Source: Centropus unirufus (lineage: Eukaryota; Chordata; Aves; Cuculiformes; Centropidae). Taken from it: a stretch of DNA of 64,000 nt. Below, in pieces: positions 42,263-54,900 of the stretch. Under the pieces are notes generated by a model. It did no database searches. It was not told where the DNA came from and saw only the letters and a program-made list of their open reading frames with translations. The first letter of the stretch is position 1; each line of letters begins with the position of its first letter. The stretch is taken from assembly GCA_013397695.1 (NCBI GenBank), contig VYZI01000104.1:1554170-1618169 (forward strand). The letters run 5' to 3'. Made by a program: the position numbers and the translations under genes.

Positions 42263-43850
42263 ACAAAACCAAACCTTTAGAATAAAAAAACTTTAATTAT
42301 GGGGTTTCAAATGCTGCAACTGTTTTAAGAGCTAAAAAAAGAACCTGATTCAGAAAGTTTTCTCCCACGAGTACATAAGATAACACAAGGGGTAGCAAAG
42401 AAACTCAGTGCATCCGCTAGAAAGGGTTAGTGCTGCAAACACAACAGTCCCAAGGAACTTCTTGTCTTTCTAGTCAAGAAGAGCCACTCAGGCTGTCAAA
42501 AACATTAGAAATTAAAAGGAAAAAAGGGGGTGAGCGTTCACAGAACCGGGATGATGGCTTCTCAGCAAGGAATGTCTCAGGTGTAGGGAGGGCAGGGTTG
42601 GGAAAGGGAAGGAAAACACTTTTTTAAAATATATTGCAGGGTTTCCCCAGTGTTTAACAGAACCAGGAATAAAACGTTAAAGCTTCAATTCTGAACCCAG
42701 TAATCTTAATTTTGTAACGGTGCTGTCGGTTGTGTTCTTTTAGCGATGCCTCTATTAAAGTAAGGGAAAACATAACTCTGTTTGCATAAGAACAATCCAG
42801 ACTGGGACCATTTCTTACCAATGGAATCGCATTTCTCACTGCCGGAGGGAGGGACGCTGCGGTTCTAATGCATGTTGAGTTGTTCAGAACAGTTAAAAAT
42901 AAGTTTTAATTTGTATTTTTCAAGAGGGGAAAATGGAAGCTGGATCCAAAGTGGATGGGTTTGCTTGTTTTCAGTAATATCTATGCCAAGGAATGATTGC
43001 TTCCAGAATATCTCCAGGAGCTGCTTATGTCAAAGTGGTGCTTTACACCCCAGTAGTTGTTGGCTTCACCTTGTGGAAGGCGCCGCGTTGCTTTCCATGT
43101 CGCTGGAGCTGCCTCTCCTCAGCGCAGTGACCATTCTGTCGGTTCAAGCGGCTGAACGGAGGTGGCACAAGGAACACAAACAGAATTTTCACAGCCATGA
43201 ATTCAGCGGCATTTTAACACCAAAGTGGCTTTGGACCAAGATGGAACCATTACTGACACAACACCGGTCTCTGAAGCAGTCAAGCAGCAGGGGTGACACG
43301 AGAGCCACTTCCTTCAAAGAGCCAAGCACATTCCACGAGGGCAGGGAGCGAAGTGTGACAGGAACAGGTGAGCTGGTAGCAAGGGGACAGAGGCAAACGG
43401 CCCAGGTTTTGTTGCTAAGAGCAGTGAGCGAACTGTAAATATTTCAGTGTCCGTTTGCCCCTGCGTGATTGGAGATCATGAAGTGACAGGTGATTTCCCA
43501 GCGACAACTGAGGTGTCCAGAAATGTTCGAATGTGAGACCAGCTGTGATCCACCACATCGATCACTCTTGTCATATGTGTTTATGGGTCCATTTCTCCTG
43601 GAATAGTTTAAACTGAAGCAGTTTCTCTGTTTTGGAGATTTTTGTAGTTAATTTTAATTTTAGCTATTGTTTGGCAAAGGATGGGCTGTTTGTGTAGATA
43701 TGAAGTATAGTTTTTTCCATAAAACAGAAGTTTATTTTGTATTAAAAATACCACTGTACTTGTTTTACACCATTTGTATACATGTGGTGATATTAATGCT
43801 GAACTGTAAAATTCAGGAATTAAAATGTGACCCTGTAATTCCATATCAGT
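42263..43850 (+). other. PPP4R3B: Probable PPP4R3B 3' UTR with tandem polyadenylation signals
   Basis: AATAAA occurs at 42281-42286, only 19 nt after the stop, again at 42668-42673, and ATTAAA at 43819-43824. The last is followed by GCTTTGGTTTGCTTTGTTTT, the best GU/U-rich downstream element of the three, so I take about 43,845 as the main 3' end. An open frame of 188 codons (42872-43438) lies within this stretch. Confidence 0.55.
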
Positions 43851-43870
43851 GCTTTGGTTTGCTTTGTTTT
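43819..43870 (+). terminator. PPP4R3B: Probable distal PPP4R3B polyadenylation signal
   Basis: ATTAAA at 43819-43824 with GU/U-rich sequence from about 43849 (GTGCTTTGGTTTG...). It is inferred from motif and spacing only. Confidence 0.5.
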
Positions 43871-45012
43871 ATGTGGCAACTCCCAGTGTGGCCGTTATAG
43901 GGTGCTCACGAAGCTCTGCTCTCCCTGTGGTTTTAAAAACAACTTGGTCCCACTTGATGGAATCCCAAAGGGAAAGGGGTAAGTGCTGCTGCCACATGAG
44001 CCAGACACACAGGCATTCTGAGGGATGATGGACCACCTGCACGGATGTGGGGACAGCGGTGCTCCCCTTTGTGGGTTACAGGCAACCAGGAATGGGATTC
44101 CTTGTCCTTATTCCTTCCAGTGCAGTGGAGCACCCTGTCTGCTCTGAAGGCAGAGGAAGCAAGGCTGGTAAAGCATTGCTACAGTCTCTGCGCTGTCTGC
44201 TCACTCCTCCCGATAACCACCCGATTTCCTTCCTGATGAGTCTTAATGTCATTAACATTAATGTCATTAACAGCGACCAACTTCCTCCAGCACCACACGT
44301 GCTCCTCGAGTGTGCCTTGACTGACCTGAGGCTGAGAAGCTGTGTGGATGTGAATTGTTCCAGTTCTGCTCAACAGGTCCCCCGAACACTTTCCCTGGGG
44401 TCTCTGATGGAAGCACTTTAGTCCTTACTCGGTTCCCCACTTCCCCAGCTCTTCCCTGAAGTACTGGCAGGAGCTTTAAAACACACTCAGACCAGGGGCT
44501 TTACAGGACAAGAATGGCATGGATTTTTATAGCTCCTGGAGAAGACTAAAGTGGTGGTACCTGTCCCATTTAAAACCCCTGCAGCCCTTGGAGGTGGCAC
44601 CCAGTGCTCATTGGAACTGGCCTTATCTGAGGCTCTCACCCCCTTGCTGCTACTTCCCAGTCTGACATGGCCGGTGGTGCATGCGGACCTCCCCGTTCCT
44701 GTGCCAGGGATCCTTCCACTGCATTCCACTCCTTTTGGAAAAGGGCAGCCCATGGGCCACCACACACCAGTTCTAAATGCTATTGGCATAAAAAGTTACA
44801 AGAGACCTGCGTGGAGGGGTTAGTTCTTGTCATGCAGGGTTCCTGTTGCGCTCAGCTGTGTCCTGACACTGGGAATGTTCTTCCCCACTTTATGTCCATA
44901 AGCACTAAATGCACTTTCAGAAGATTTCTGCTTTGAAACTGAATTGGTTGGAGCATCCCTGGTTTTTACTCTGCAACTTCAAGCCATCATTTTTACTTAA
45001 AGCTGCATTTAT
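43871..45012. other. Region between the converging 3' ends of PPP4R3B and CFAP36
   Basis: Somewhat GC-richer single-copy sequence with no supported gene. It contains a perfect 15-bp tandem duplication (TTAATGTCATTAACA) at 44243-44272. Open frames of 100-124 codons occur on both strands at 44047-44823 without other support. Confidence 0.55.
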
Positions 45013-45330
45013 GGAAGAGGAGGCTGCAGGGAGACCAAAGAGCAGCTTTCCAATGTTGAAAGGGGGCTACAGGAAAGCTGGGCAGGGGCTTTTTAGCAAG
45101 GCCTGGTGTGACAGGACACGGTTGGTTTTAAACTAAGGGAGGGGAGATTTAGACTGGATAGAAGGAAGACATTTCCTGCTGTGAGGTTAGTAGGAAAATA
45201 GTGGAGGCCCCATACCTGGAAACATCCAAGCTCAGGCTGGACAGGGCTCTGAGCAACCTGATCCGGTTAAAGATGGCCCTGCTCTGGATGGCCTGCATGG
45301 TCCCTTCCAACCAAAGCATTCTCTGATTCT
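45013..45330 (+). mobile_element. CR1 LINE 3' end between PPP4R3B and CFAP36
   Basis: GAAGAGGAGGCTGCAGGGAG, GGGGGCTACAGGAAAGCTGG, GAGGGGAGATTTAGACTGGA, GAGCAACCTGATCCGGTTAA and a terminal GCATTCTCTGATTCT. It ends about 140 bp downstream of the predicted CFAP36 polyadenylation signal and is on the opposite strand. Confidence 0.88.
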
Positions 45331-45469
45331 TTAATTATAGCCAAACTGGACCTAAAGACTGGTAACTTGCCCCAAACTCTGCAAAACAACACCAGCCAGA
45401 GCTCAAGTGCAAGCTGCTGTTATCTCTCTTGAAATGAAGGTGACTGTGCACTTCCATGTGAAATTAGGC

Positions 45470-45475
45470 TTTATT
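45470..45475 (-). terminator. CFAP36: CFAP36 polyadenylation signal (AATAAA on the minus strand)
   Basis: TTTATT at 45470-45475 reads AATAAA on the minus strand, 459 nt after the CFAP36 stop codon. Cleavage would fall at about 45,450. Confidence 0.55.
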
Positions 45476-45933
45476 ACAGCGCCCAGCTGAAAAATAGTCA
45501 TTTCTTTAGAACATTCTAATAAAAGGAGCAAAGTTCTACAACTTTAAAAATAAAAAAGTTAGCATTTCTAACTTGGGCAGAACTGTTCACATAGCAATTA
45601 TTTAACAGCCTCAGGTTTGCTGCAGTTCTGATAACATCAAGTGCCTGAGGCCAGGGGTTTAGAAAAACCTGTGCTTCAGGCATGACAAATGGCCTCACTG
45701 GCCAACATTCCAGTGAAAGTCAACGAGTTTCCAGCATTCTGGAAAAATAAGCGGTTTTTTAGTGTCTTTTCAGTGGGATTTGAAATATTTTATATACAAA
45801 GTTACCGAGCTGCTTCTCTGAAGGTTCTATAAAACAAGTACAATATTGGAAAGCACATCCATTCAATTATGCCACTTACTTATTCTAAGAACACATTTAT
45901 GTTCCTGGGATTTGCAATGAGCTGCTTGAAAAG

Positions 45934-48900
45934 TTACCGCTTGTGAATAACTTCTTCTTTCAGTTTTTCTGCGAGCATTTTCCTCTTCTGCAGTAACTGC
46001 TGCTTCTCTTCTGACAGCTCCTAAAAGCAAAACAAGAACACGCTGTGGTGAACCTCCACACCTTCCCTGGCCACTTCCCGGACTGCGAACGCTGACCAAG
46101 CCCAATCAGGTCCCCAACACACAGGGTGGTGGAGTCTGACGTAAATGAGGGTTGTTCTAAGTAACTTCATTCTCTGAAGGCCACCCACGTGCCTGAGACG
46201 GGGCTCTTCTCCAAAGTGAGCGCACAGGGCACTGGGATGCTGAGAGGCCAATGCCTGTGCTTAACCAAGGCCAGCCTCAAGCTGGAGAGAAGGGGCAAGT
46301 AGGGCAGGGGACCCTGAACTGACCCACAGAGGATTCCATCCCCAAACATCACACTTGGTATAAAGCTGAGAGATCCCAAGGGTCTCTTTCTCTTCTGCGG
46401 TGGCCGACATCCAGTGAGAATCCTATCTGTCTGGTTGTTCCCGACACAGGCCCATGTGCTCCTGAAACCAGTTCCTAAGCCCAGCACCCTCCTAGCCATA
46501 AACCCATTCCCCTCGTGTCTGCTCTGCAGCTCTTGTGGTGACGTACGGTCATTGAGGGGTGCAATCTCATGTATTTGTTTATATTTTATTACTTTCTAAT
46601 GCTTTCCATTGTTATCAGTTCATTAAAGCTGTGGTACTAGTTGCCACCCTGCAAGTTTTTATTCTCTCTTCCCTTTCCCTGCAGAGTTTTTGGGGAGGAA
46701 GGGATCTTGGAGGCTCACCGAATGGTTTTAGCAGCCAACTTTGCCTGGGTGGGGCTAAGCCGTGATACAGGGTCTCCAACAGCTGCCAAGTGCCGTCCCG
46801 TGCCAACCCGAGGCTGCAGCAGCGCTCCCTCAAGCTCACTTACTATCCAGAGTGAGTTGAAAAATGCAATTCCATTTCTTGAGAAGCAGCAGCCAGGATG
46901 CGGAGAACCAGCTCTTCTCACCAACCCACCCTTCTCCCACTGGCCTGTACCGCTGGCTTTGGGAAGCCCCACCGCAGTCCCAGCAGCTGCTCAGTTGTTT
47001 TGGGAGTTCCCCAGGCAACAGTTGGTTTGGCACATGCTGAGCATAAAAAAACAGCAACTCAAAGACACCTGAGGCACCAGCTGGTCTGTGGGCTCACGGA
47101 GGTACGCAGTGAAGTACAACAGCGAGTTGTGGGGGTTTTTAAACATTGTTAGGGCATTGTTTTGTGTGGACTTTAAGGTCTTTACCATTTCTGTTTTTGT
47201 TGAGAGTTTCCAAGCATTTCTTTTCATATCAACATAGATCAGAGCTGTTTGTGGTCAGTGCATTAAATCACATCAATCATGACAATGATGAACAATAAGT
47301 TCATCTTTATCTTTCTGATAAAGGCCCCTCTGCTGGTAGGGCCTTACCCTGCCATGCGATGCTGGCTTTTTATGCCCGTACTTTCTTTCTCTGAGAGGAT
47401 TTACAATTTTTTCTCAAACTAGAGTCTCTAATCCTCATGCTGCATGGATTTTTTTATATTTTAGCCCTTGGGTCAAGTCAAGGAACATACAGTTAATCAC
47501 TAAGGAATTTCACACATGTCCCTGAACAGAAAACAGCCTTTGGATAAAGAGAAAGACCTTGAAGACTGGGGCTAATTTGCCAGCTGGGCCTCTTCCAACA
47601 GTGCACCATTACTGGTCTGTGCTTCCAACCTTCCCACAGCCTCATTTTTTCCTATCAGAAACAACCAGGTAAACAACAGCAGCATCCACCCTGACAGGAG
47701 TGCCCACCCTGCAGAGAGCCTTGTTGTTCTGAAGTGCATGATCATCACTTCAATTCCAGCAGCGGATGGACAGACATCAAGGATTTCCTCGTTTGGAACA
47801 GGCACCAAACTCTCAGGGGAACAAAGGAATTGAGCAAATTTGCTACCTTTGTAAAATAAGACTTTGCAAAAGAGAAAGGGTTTTCTCATTTCAAGCTGGA
47901 AAACCAAGAGTCCCAGGAATTTCATGGATTGATGGAATGTTTTGGGTTGGAAGAGACCTTAAAGATCACCTGGTTCCAACCCTCTTGCCATACACAGGGA
48001 CACCTCCCACCAGACCAGGCTGCTCAAGGCCCCATCCACCCTGGCCTTGAGCACTTCCAGGAATGGGCACCCACAACTTCTCTGGGCAAGCTGTGCCAGT
48101 GCCTCGCCACCCGCATTGGGAAGAATTACTTCCTGATGTCTAGTCTGTATCTTCCCCTCTCCAATTTAAAGCTATTACCCCTCATCCTATCACTACTCAC
48201 CCTTGTAAAGAGTCCTTCCCCAGCTTTCCTGTAGGTTCCCTTCAGGTACTGGAAGGAATTTAAGGCAACCCAAACAATAGGTCACATATTAAGAGAAAAC
48301 CAGCATTTTGGCCATTCATAAGCGTAAATTAATCATGAGGCTGTGACGGTGCTGAAGCAAAATAGATGCTGACTTAATCCCTAAAACTTGCAGCCTGCGA
48401 GCCTCTGCTACAACAGAGTCTGAAGACGCCTCCTCTCTACTTGCCCCACTCATTGCTTCTATCTTGCTACAACATCCAGCAGCGATGCCAACACCTTCGC
48501 TAAAACCATCTGTGGGGCTGTACAAAGCGGTCAGGATGATTAAACTGTTCAATTCCTTCACCTTTTTAGGAGATGATTCCTCCTCTTTCGGGTCCGTGTT
48601 TGTTGGTAAAGGTAGGCTATTTTTTGACTCCTTTGCAGCCATTAGCACATCGCGCTTCTTCTTCAGGTAGTCCTTGCGCTGCTTCAACTGCTGCTCTTCA
48701 GGTTCGGACAAATTCTAGAATATTTTTTGTAGAACACAGTTTGAAATTCGTTTTTGAGATATGTAACGCGCATTTGTGAAATAAAAGCATTCACATCATG
48801 TTTGCCTCAACTGCTAAAAAAAAAAAATCCAAGTTAAGGTTTCAAGGCAGAGCTGCCTTCTCACTAATTATCACGGGACAAGGGCTGAACGACAAATTCC

Positions 48901-51900
48901 ATTCTAAAACTAAAACGATGACCTGAACTTTATACAATTTAAACTGGTGAATAACTATGAAGCAGTGTTTGGTGCTGGATTAAACAAAATGATCCGACTC
49001 CATGATAGAAAATATACATTTAAATGTAACACTGGCTTTTTACATTCTAGTTCTAAATTTGGGGGGAAAGGGGAGTTTTCTGCTTTAAACTTACAGGTCC
49101 CTTTGTCCCAGGTTTTTGCGCTGCATTTTCTGCACACTTCCCAGCTGACCTTTTCTTAATCTCTTCCTTCCCTTTGGACCGAGACAGCTGAGGTGAGCTT
49201 TCTGCTCCTTTTGGTACTGGATGCACTGGTTTTAAGTCTTCCCTGGCAGGTTTCCGAGATGCCTCTGAACAGCAATTTTACATAGAAAACAATCAGAAAG
49301 AATAGAAATATCTCAATCACATCTGCGTTTCATACAATATCCAGACGCCTCTTCTGATGAAACAGAAAACTTGAAAAAAAAAAAAAATCACATTTTTCCC
49401 CTTTCTCTTCATAAAACTTCCTTTCAAAACCCACAGATATTGTATTTGTACTGAGAGCAAGTAAGTCCCTCCACTGCAGTGAATTAGAGATGATCACCAA
49501 ATGCTGAGAATGCAATTTCACATTCAATATTCCAACAGAATTCATACCAAGATTCTATTTTCAATGTCTGCCTTGGCAAAGGAGCCAGTAAGCAGCAGCC
49601 TGTAAGGTGCCCTTTAGCCAGCTCCAAGTACAAGCGCGCTGGTTCAGCTTTCAGCATCGGAGAAAGGAATCAGAAAATACCGTACTGAAGTGAACTTGTA
49701 TGGGAAGCGGGGCAAATGAAGCTCCAGGGGTGTAAAGCATTGCACTGGCACAGCTCAGTTACTGCTCCTCAGACCTAACCCTGGCCCAGAGTAAGGACAG
49801 AGTGGGAACTCACCAGGTTTCTAATGCTGGCCGGCCTTGGTCCCCCTGGTGGGCTGGCAAGTGGGTGCTAGGGGAGCTCTACACAGCCCCGGCGCAAACC
49901 AGCCTCGGCAGCTTTGGGTGTCTTCCTCTCCCTGTCCAGTCCTTCCCCTTGTGCCACAGAACAGTCCTGCACAATACCCCACCCACCCCACTTTTATCTG
50001 GGACAAACGCTGCCTGTGCTGACAAAGAAAAGTAACCCTGTACTGACTCCAGCTCTGCCTTTCTCATCTCTGCAGGTACCAAGGATAGGTTTGCCTTGCA
50101 GCCCACTGAACTTCACGGTGTCCGAGATGGCATCACAGGTACTGATATCAGAGCCAAAGCCTCTCTGGTCACCAGACTGTAGAGCAAACTAAGTTTTCAG
50201 AACATTCCTAATAATTCCCTTGGCTTCGCTTACAGCCACTCCTGAGTAGTCGCTGCTCCTGCTATAATTTTACTAAAAATGAGCAGCTCTTCTGCCACCC
50301 TGTTAGTGAAAAGTCCTTGCTGTTTCCATTCCCAAAGTTGTAGCTGGCACCGAGAGGAAGCAAGTCAAGCAGAGGCAATGACCCCATTATCCAAGAGGAA
50401 CCTTTATCTGGCGGCCCACGTTTTGGAAGCAGATGATAACAGACTGGTGTGGAGGCTGGTCCTCGGTTCTTTGTGAGAAGTGGGTCTGGAAGAAGAAGGT
50501 GCCCAGGACAAATTCTTCTTGATTTTTGCCACCATTACCACATGCCACTTTTGTAAAAGGCGATACCAGAGGACAAGCTGTGACAAACTTTCTCCTTAGC
50601 CTCCTTGGGCAGCCATAGTGCCACAAAATGCTGGTTCTGCAAGGATGAAGATTCCCAAGGAGCTAAACTTTCTGTAGACCTGTCTCTTCCTTGGCATTTA
50701 TAGAGCATGGGAATGCTCAGCACCAGCTGAGAGGCACCTGAACAGCACAGAAAGGCTGCACTAAGTACAGAGAAGTCCTTACTCCTGAGCTCCAAGATCT
50801 CCCATCTCTCAAGCACAGGATTCAGTGCTGCAGACAGAATGTTTGCTAGGAATTTGCCTGCCTCTTTAAACAGGAAAGCCACCGCTGCAGGACAGACATG
50901 GTTTAGTGGTGCCATTGCAAAGTGGCACTACTATGCAGAAGAATGAAAGCAGGCTGGGAGAAGAGAAGAATTCAAGCATGTGTACCTGCAGGCTACCTGT
51001 GTACTTCTGAGCATGGAGCGAAAAGAGGAAGAGTTCAAATAAATGTAAAAAAAACCCAGCAAAGGACAGAAGGGATAAAAGAGATGGCAAGATATTTGAA
51101 AGGATAATGACAACAACTTTTAAAGTTTCCTAGTGTGAAAGACTTTAACTCAGTTTAAAAGATCAGAGGGTCCTAGGACCACTTCATCTGTCAATAGCCA
51201 TCAAATAAAAAAGCAAAGAGCAAATATGCCCCCAAAAGTATCTATAAAGTATCCAGCTCAAGTGTCTGATATGAAACCTTCCCAGGTGAATGCAGGCAAA
51301 GACAGGAAAAATGTAACTGAAGGCAGCACAGACTATTAGTTCCCAAGGTTGGAATGATATTCTTGGTAGTGACCTTCGAATTTTAAATTGCATATTTTTC
51401 ACCAACTCTTAAGACAGCAAATCTCACCGAGATGCATCCTGGCTTTGAAGATCACCTACCTCTACCTGTGTATCCAGATACGCACATGTGTATATATACT
51501 TACATGCCTCTATCTGTGCATGCATGTCTACACACATACACACGCTTCTGATCACCCAAGAATTTTCCTGCCTTCCTGAAGAGGTCAGCACCCTAGTGCT
51601 TCAGCTCCAACACAAACAGACTGAGAGCACCTCAATCACAACCAGTGATTCCATTTTTTCTCCTCTCTACAAAAGCACTGCCTTGGCCATGCTCTGCAGC
51701 TACAAAACCATTCTGACAATTTTCACTACGTAATTTGGGTCAAGGACAAGACTACATCAAAAAGCTCTCCTTGACAATGTAAGTTGCCAAGTATCACAAT
51801 CCCACTCAAAATCAAGAACGTAAAGTCTGTAAGATTAAACTGAGTAACAAAAAATTGAACCAAAAGCATAAAAGTTCAGTTTGGTGGCCTGAGAATTCAG

Positions 51901-54900
51901 CTTGAGTGAATCTGAACAGTTTAAGGTTGGTTCCTTCACAAATATTGATTGCTATCTAGGAATGTTGTACAATTGTAAGTTAAATCTGTAATGGCCACAC
52001 ACAGGAAGAGAAACAACTTCGCATAAAGGATTCATAGCTGCTCACAGGGAATATACTGCTCTGAACAGTAATGGCAGCATAAGCACAGTAAACTGGAAGA
52101 TGAAAACTGTTCTTCGGCTCCTGTGTTTCCCCTCTAACTGGAGATGACGTATAACATCACTGCCTGATAAACCAACTTGGGCTGGAAGGTGTTCCTGCAG
52201 GCCACGTAGAGCAAATGCCCTGCTCAAAGCAGGGCTTATGTCAAAGACAAGATGGTTTAGTCACAGCCTTATCCAGCCAAGCTCTCAGAAGTCTTGATGA
52301 GTGGGCTCTTCAATAACCTGAAAACAGTATCACCCCGCATGCTCAGCAGTGCACTTTCCCATACAATTACCTAACGGGATTTTTGGAGTTTCTTCCAAAC
52401 CATCTGCCACCTTGGTGGATTCCTTAACTCTTACACCTTCTCTTGGATCTCCACCAAAGCTGCAGGTAACATCTGGTGATTTAAGCTTATCCCGTGCCTT
52501 AAATCAAAACAAACAAACAAAACCAAGCATTACATTTCCTGGCACTGTACTTCAGACATTACCAACACAAAGGAAGCTCCCAAAAGAACTTTCACTTAAA
52601 ATGGTGGTGTTAACACCAAGTTAACATTTGTCAAAGTGAACAAAACCAAACCTCTCATTTTGGTTTACTAACAGGAAGGTTCTTACTAGCTTAGAGTCAT
52701 AAGTCATCATTTTCTGCTTTAGTTCAAAACCCATTCCCTAATCAACAGTCAGAATTTAGACTATTAGGTCAAATGGCATTTTGTGTCACAGGTACAAACA
52801 GATGATGTAGGGGGTGTTTTGTGACTTTCAAGCAGACATCTGTCAACCAGAAAAGTACAACGCAGGAGAACCAGGAACATTTACTGATGTTACCAAAGGA
52901 ACAGAAATAAGCAGCTGAATGGAGACAACAGGTCTGGGTAATCCACAACACTACTGTTCCACTGTTACACTTGTCTGGGACATCTTGACACTGCAACTAA
53001 CCTCTCAAAATAGTAAAGCCAGCTGGGGTTTTCCCAGAAAACACCTCCCTGGAGGTGTTCAAGGCCAGGTAGGACGGGGCCTTGAGCAGCCTGGTCTTGT
53101 GGGAGGTGTCCCTGCCCGTGGCAGGTGGGTTGGAACTAGGTGATCTTTAAGGCCCCTTCCAATCCAAACCATTCTATAATTCTATTAAAATGTTTATGAT
53201 ATTCACCAACCATTTAATTCATGTCAGACTCCCCTAGCACTCATCTAAATATTAAAGGATTTAGTATTAGAACGTTCCCTAATAAAAACATAGTATTGAA
53301 CAATAACTGTCACCTCTGTCCAGGTGAACTTGACTGGGGTCTCTGATCTGGCTTGCTTATCAACAACATTCATATTGACCAGTCAAGACTTGTTCTCCAG
53401 CCCTTCACCCGCTTCGTTCCTTTCTCTGGACACACTCCAGAACCTCAATGTCCTTGTAGTGAGGGACCCAGAACTAAACACAGGATTTGAGGTGCGGCCT
53501 CACCAGTGCCGAGTCCAGAGGCAGAATCACCTCCCTGGACCTGCTGGCCATGCGGTTTCTGATACAGACCAAGATGCTATTGGCCTTCTTGGCCACCTGG
53601 GCCACTGCTGGCTCATGTTCAGCTGCTGTCAGTCAACAGAAACAGTGCTTTTCAAATTCAGTATGTTCAATTTCCTAACAGCAGAAAAGAAGAGCAATTC
53701 TGCTCCCTTTTGAAACAGCCTACAATTCCAGCAATTTTTATGTTTTCCCAGAGAAGGGGAAGTTTAATGCCATGTTTTCACTGTAGCTCATTTCAATTTC
53801 AACTTGTTTCTCAGTTGCTGGATGTAGGTCAATTTAGCCAGGCCCCGTCTACACTCAGTTACCTTTTCATACGTTTTACTCCAACGGAGACCAAGCAATG
53901 ATCTAACTTGGAGAGGATTTCTGGTTCCTGGTGATTAGGTCCTGGCAGTATTGTGCAGACTTAATTACTAACTATACTATCTATGAAGCATTCCTTAAAA
54001 TTCCTGAAGGATTACAGATGCTATAATCTCTAAGAAGCTTATACTTTCAAGTCTCTTTGATCTTGACAACATTAGTAATTCAGATGTTCTCTGGATCTGA
54101 AAGGTTGACATCCGTTGCCCAGACTTTCAGTATCTGAATTCAAAGAGCTGAGCGTATGAGCTCCACCAAATGACTGATGAATGGTATCATTTACAGCGCT
54201 GCTGTCAATGATGTCACCAAGAAAAATATAAACAAGAGATCAGACCTTGCAAAAGAAGTGTCAGTAAGACCTTCCTGACAGACCTTTTGTTTGCTCAGGG
54301 TAGCACACATTGTCTGAAGCGATCAAGTTGACACCCAGAACAGGGACATCCAAGTATTTCTTAATCATCAGCATAATTCATCAGGAAAGGTAAGATACTC
54401 ACATCTTCAGCCCTCTTCCTTTCTTGCTCCATTTCATATTCTTCCTTTGATTTCCTGCAACACAAAATGCAGGCAAATACTCAACACATCTTTATCATCA
54501 GCAACTTTTAGGTAAACTTAGCACTGCTTAAATCTTTAAGGACTACCAAAACAATTACAGGATAATGTGAATTTGTTAGTATCCAAAATACTTCCATGAC
54601 CTCAAGTAAAACGCACTCTTAATAGAAATAAGCAATTATGATAAACGAACAGAATGCACCATCCTCAGTCTATCTTTCCCTATGCAAAAAATAGCTGTGT
54701 AAGCATTTCCAGGGCTTATCTATCCCATGTTTCATTTGCTTATTTAAAGACAGGACGGGAAGTATTTCCAGAATACAGGGGGAAATAGCATAATTTCGTA
54801 TAACCCAAATGGATTCATCTGCTATTATTTAAGATTATGCTTACATATCTGTGAACTCAGGGTGGAGGAGAATCTACAGAAGCCCTATCAGTCCTCACGC

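Larger units (their letters stand above)
45934..48714 (-). other. CFAP36: CFAP36 segment: C-terminal coiled coil (last two exons)
   Basis: Exon 48562-48714 starts NLSEPEEQQLKQRKDYLKKK and ends SSPKK. Exon 45934-46020 encodes ELSEEKQQLLQKRKMLAEKL followed by KEEVIHKR and the stop. Both are Glu/Lys/Leu-rich heptad-like helices that match the C-terminal region of the human protein. Confidence 0.92.
52498..54402. other. CFAP36 intron with two CR1 fragments
   Basis: Holds a plus-strand CR1 3' end at 53040-53183 and a minus-strand internal CR1 piece at 53383-53640. The rest is AT-rich single-copy sequence. Confidence 0.6.
49095..54454 (-). other. CFAP36: CFAP36 segment: coiled-coil start and poorly conserved linker (three exons)
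   Basis: Exon 54403-54454 encodes RKSKEEYEMEQERKRAED, the start of a coiled coil. Exons 52371-52497 and 49095-49264 encode polar sequence (KESTKVADGLEETPKIP; RKPAREDLKPVHPVPKG; KGKEEIKKRSAGK) with little similarity to the human linker. Both end in proper donors and keep frame. Low conservation is usual for this part of the protein. Confidence 0.85.

Noticed and set aside
51480..51545. CA/TG microsatellite
   Set aside because: Too interrupted to call as a proper simple repeat.
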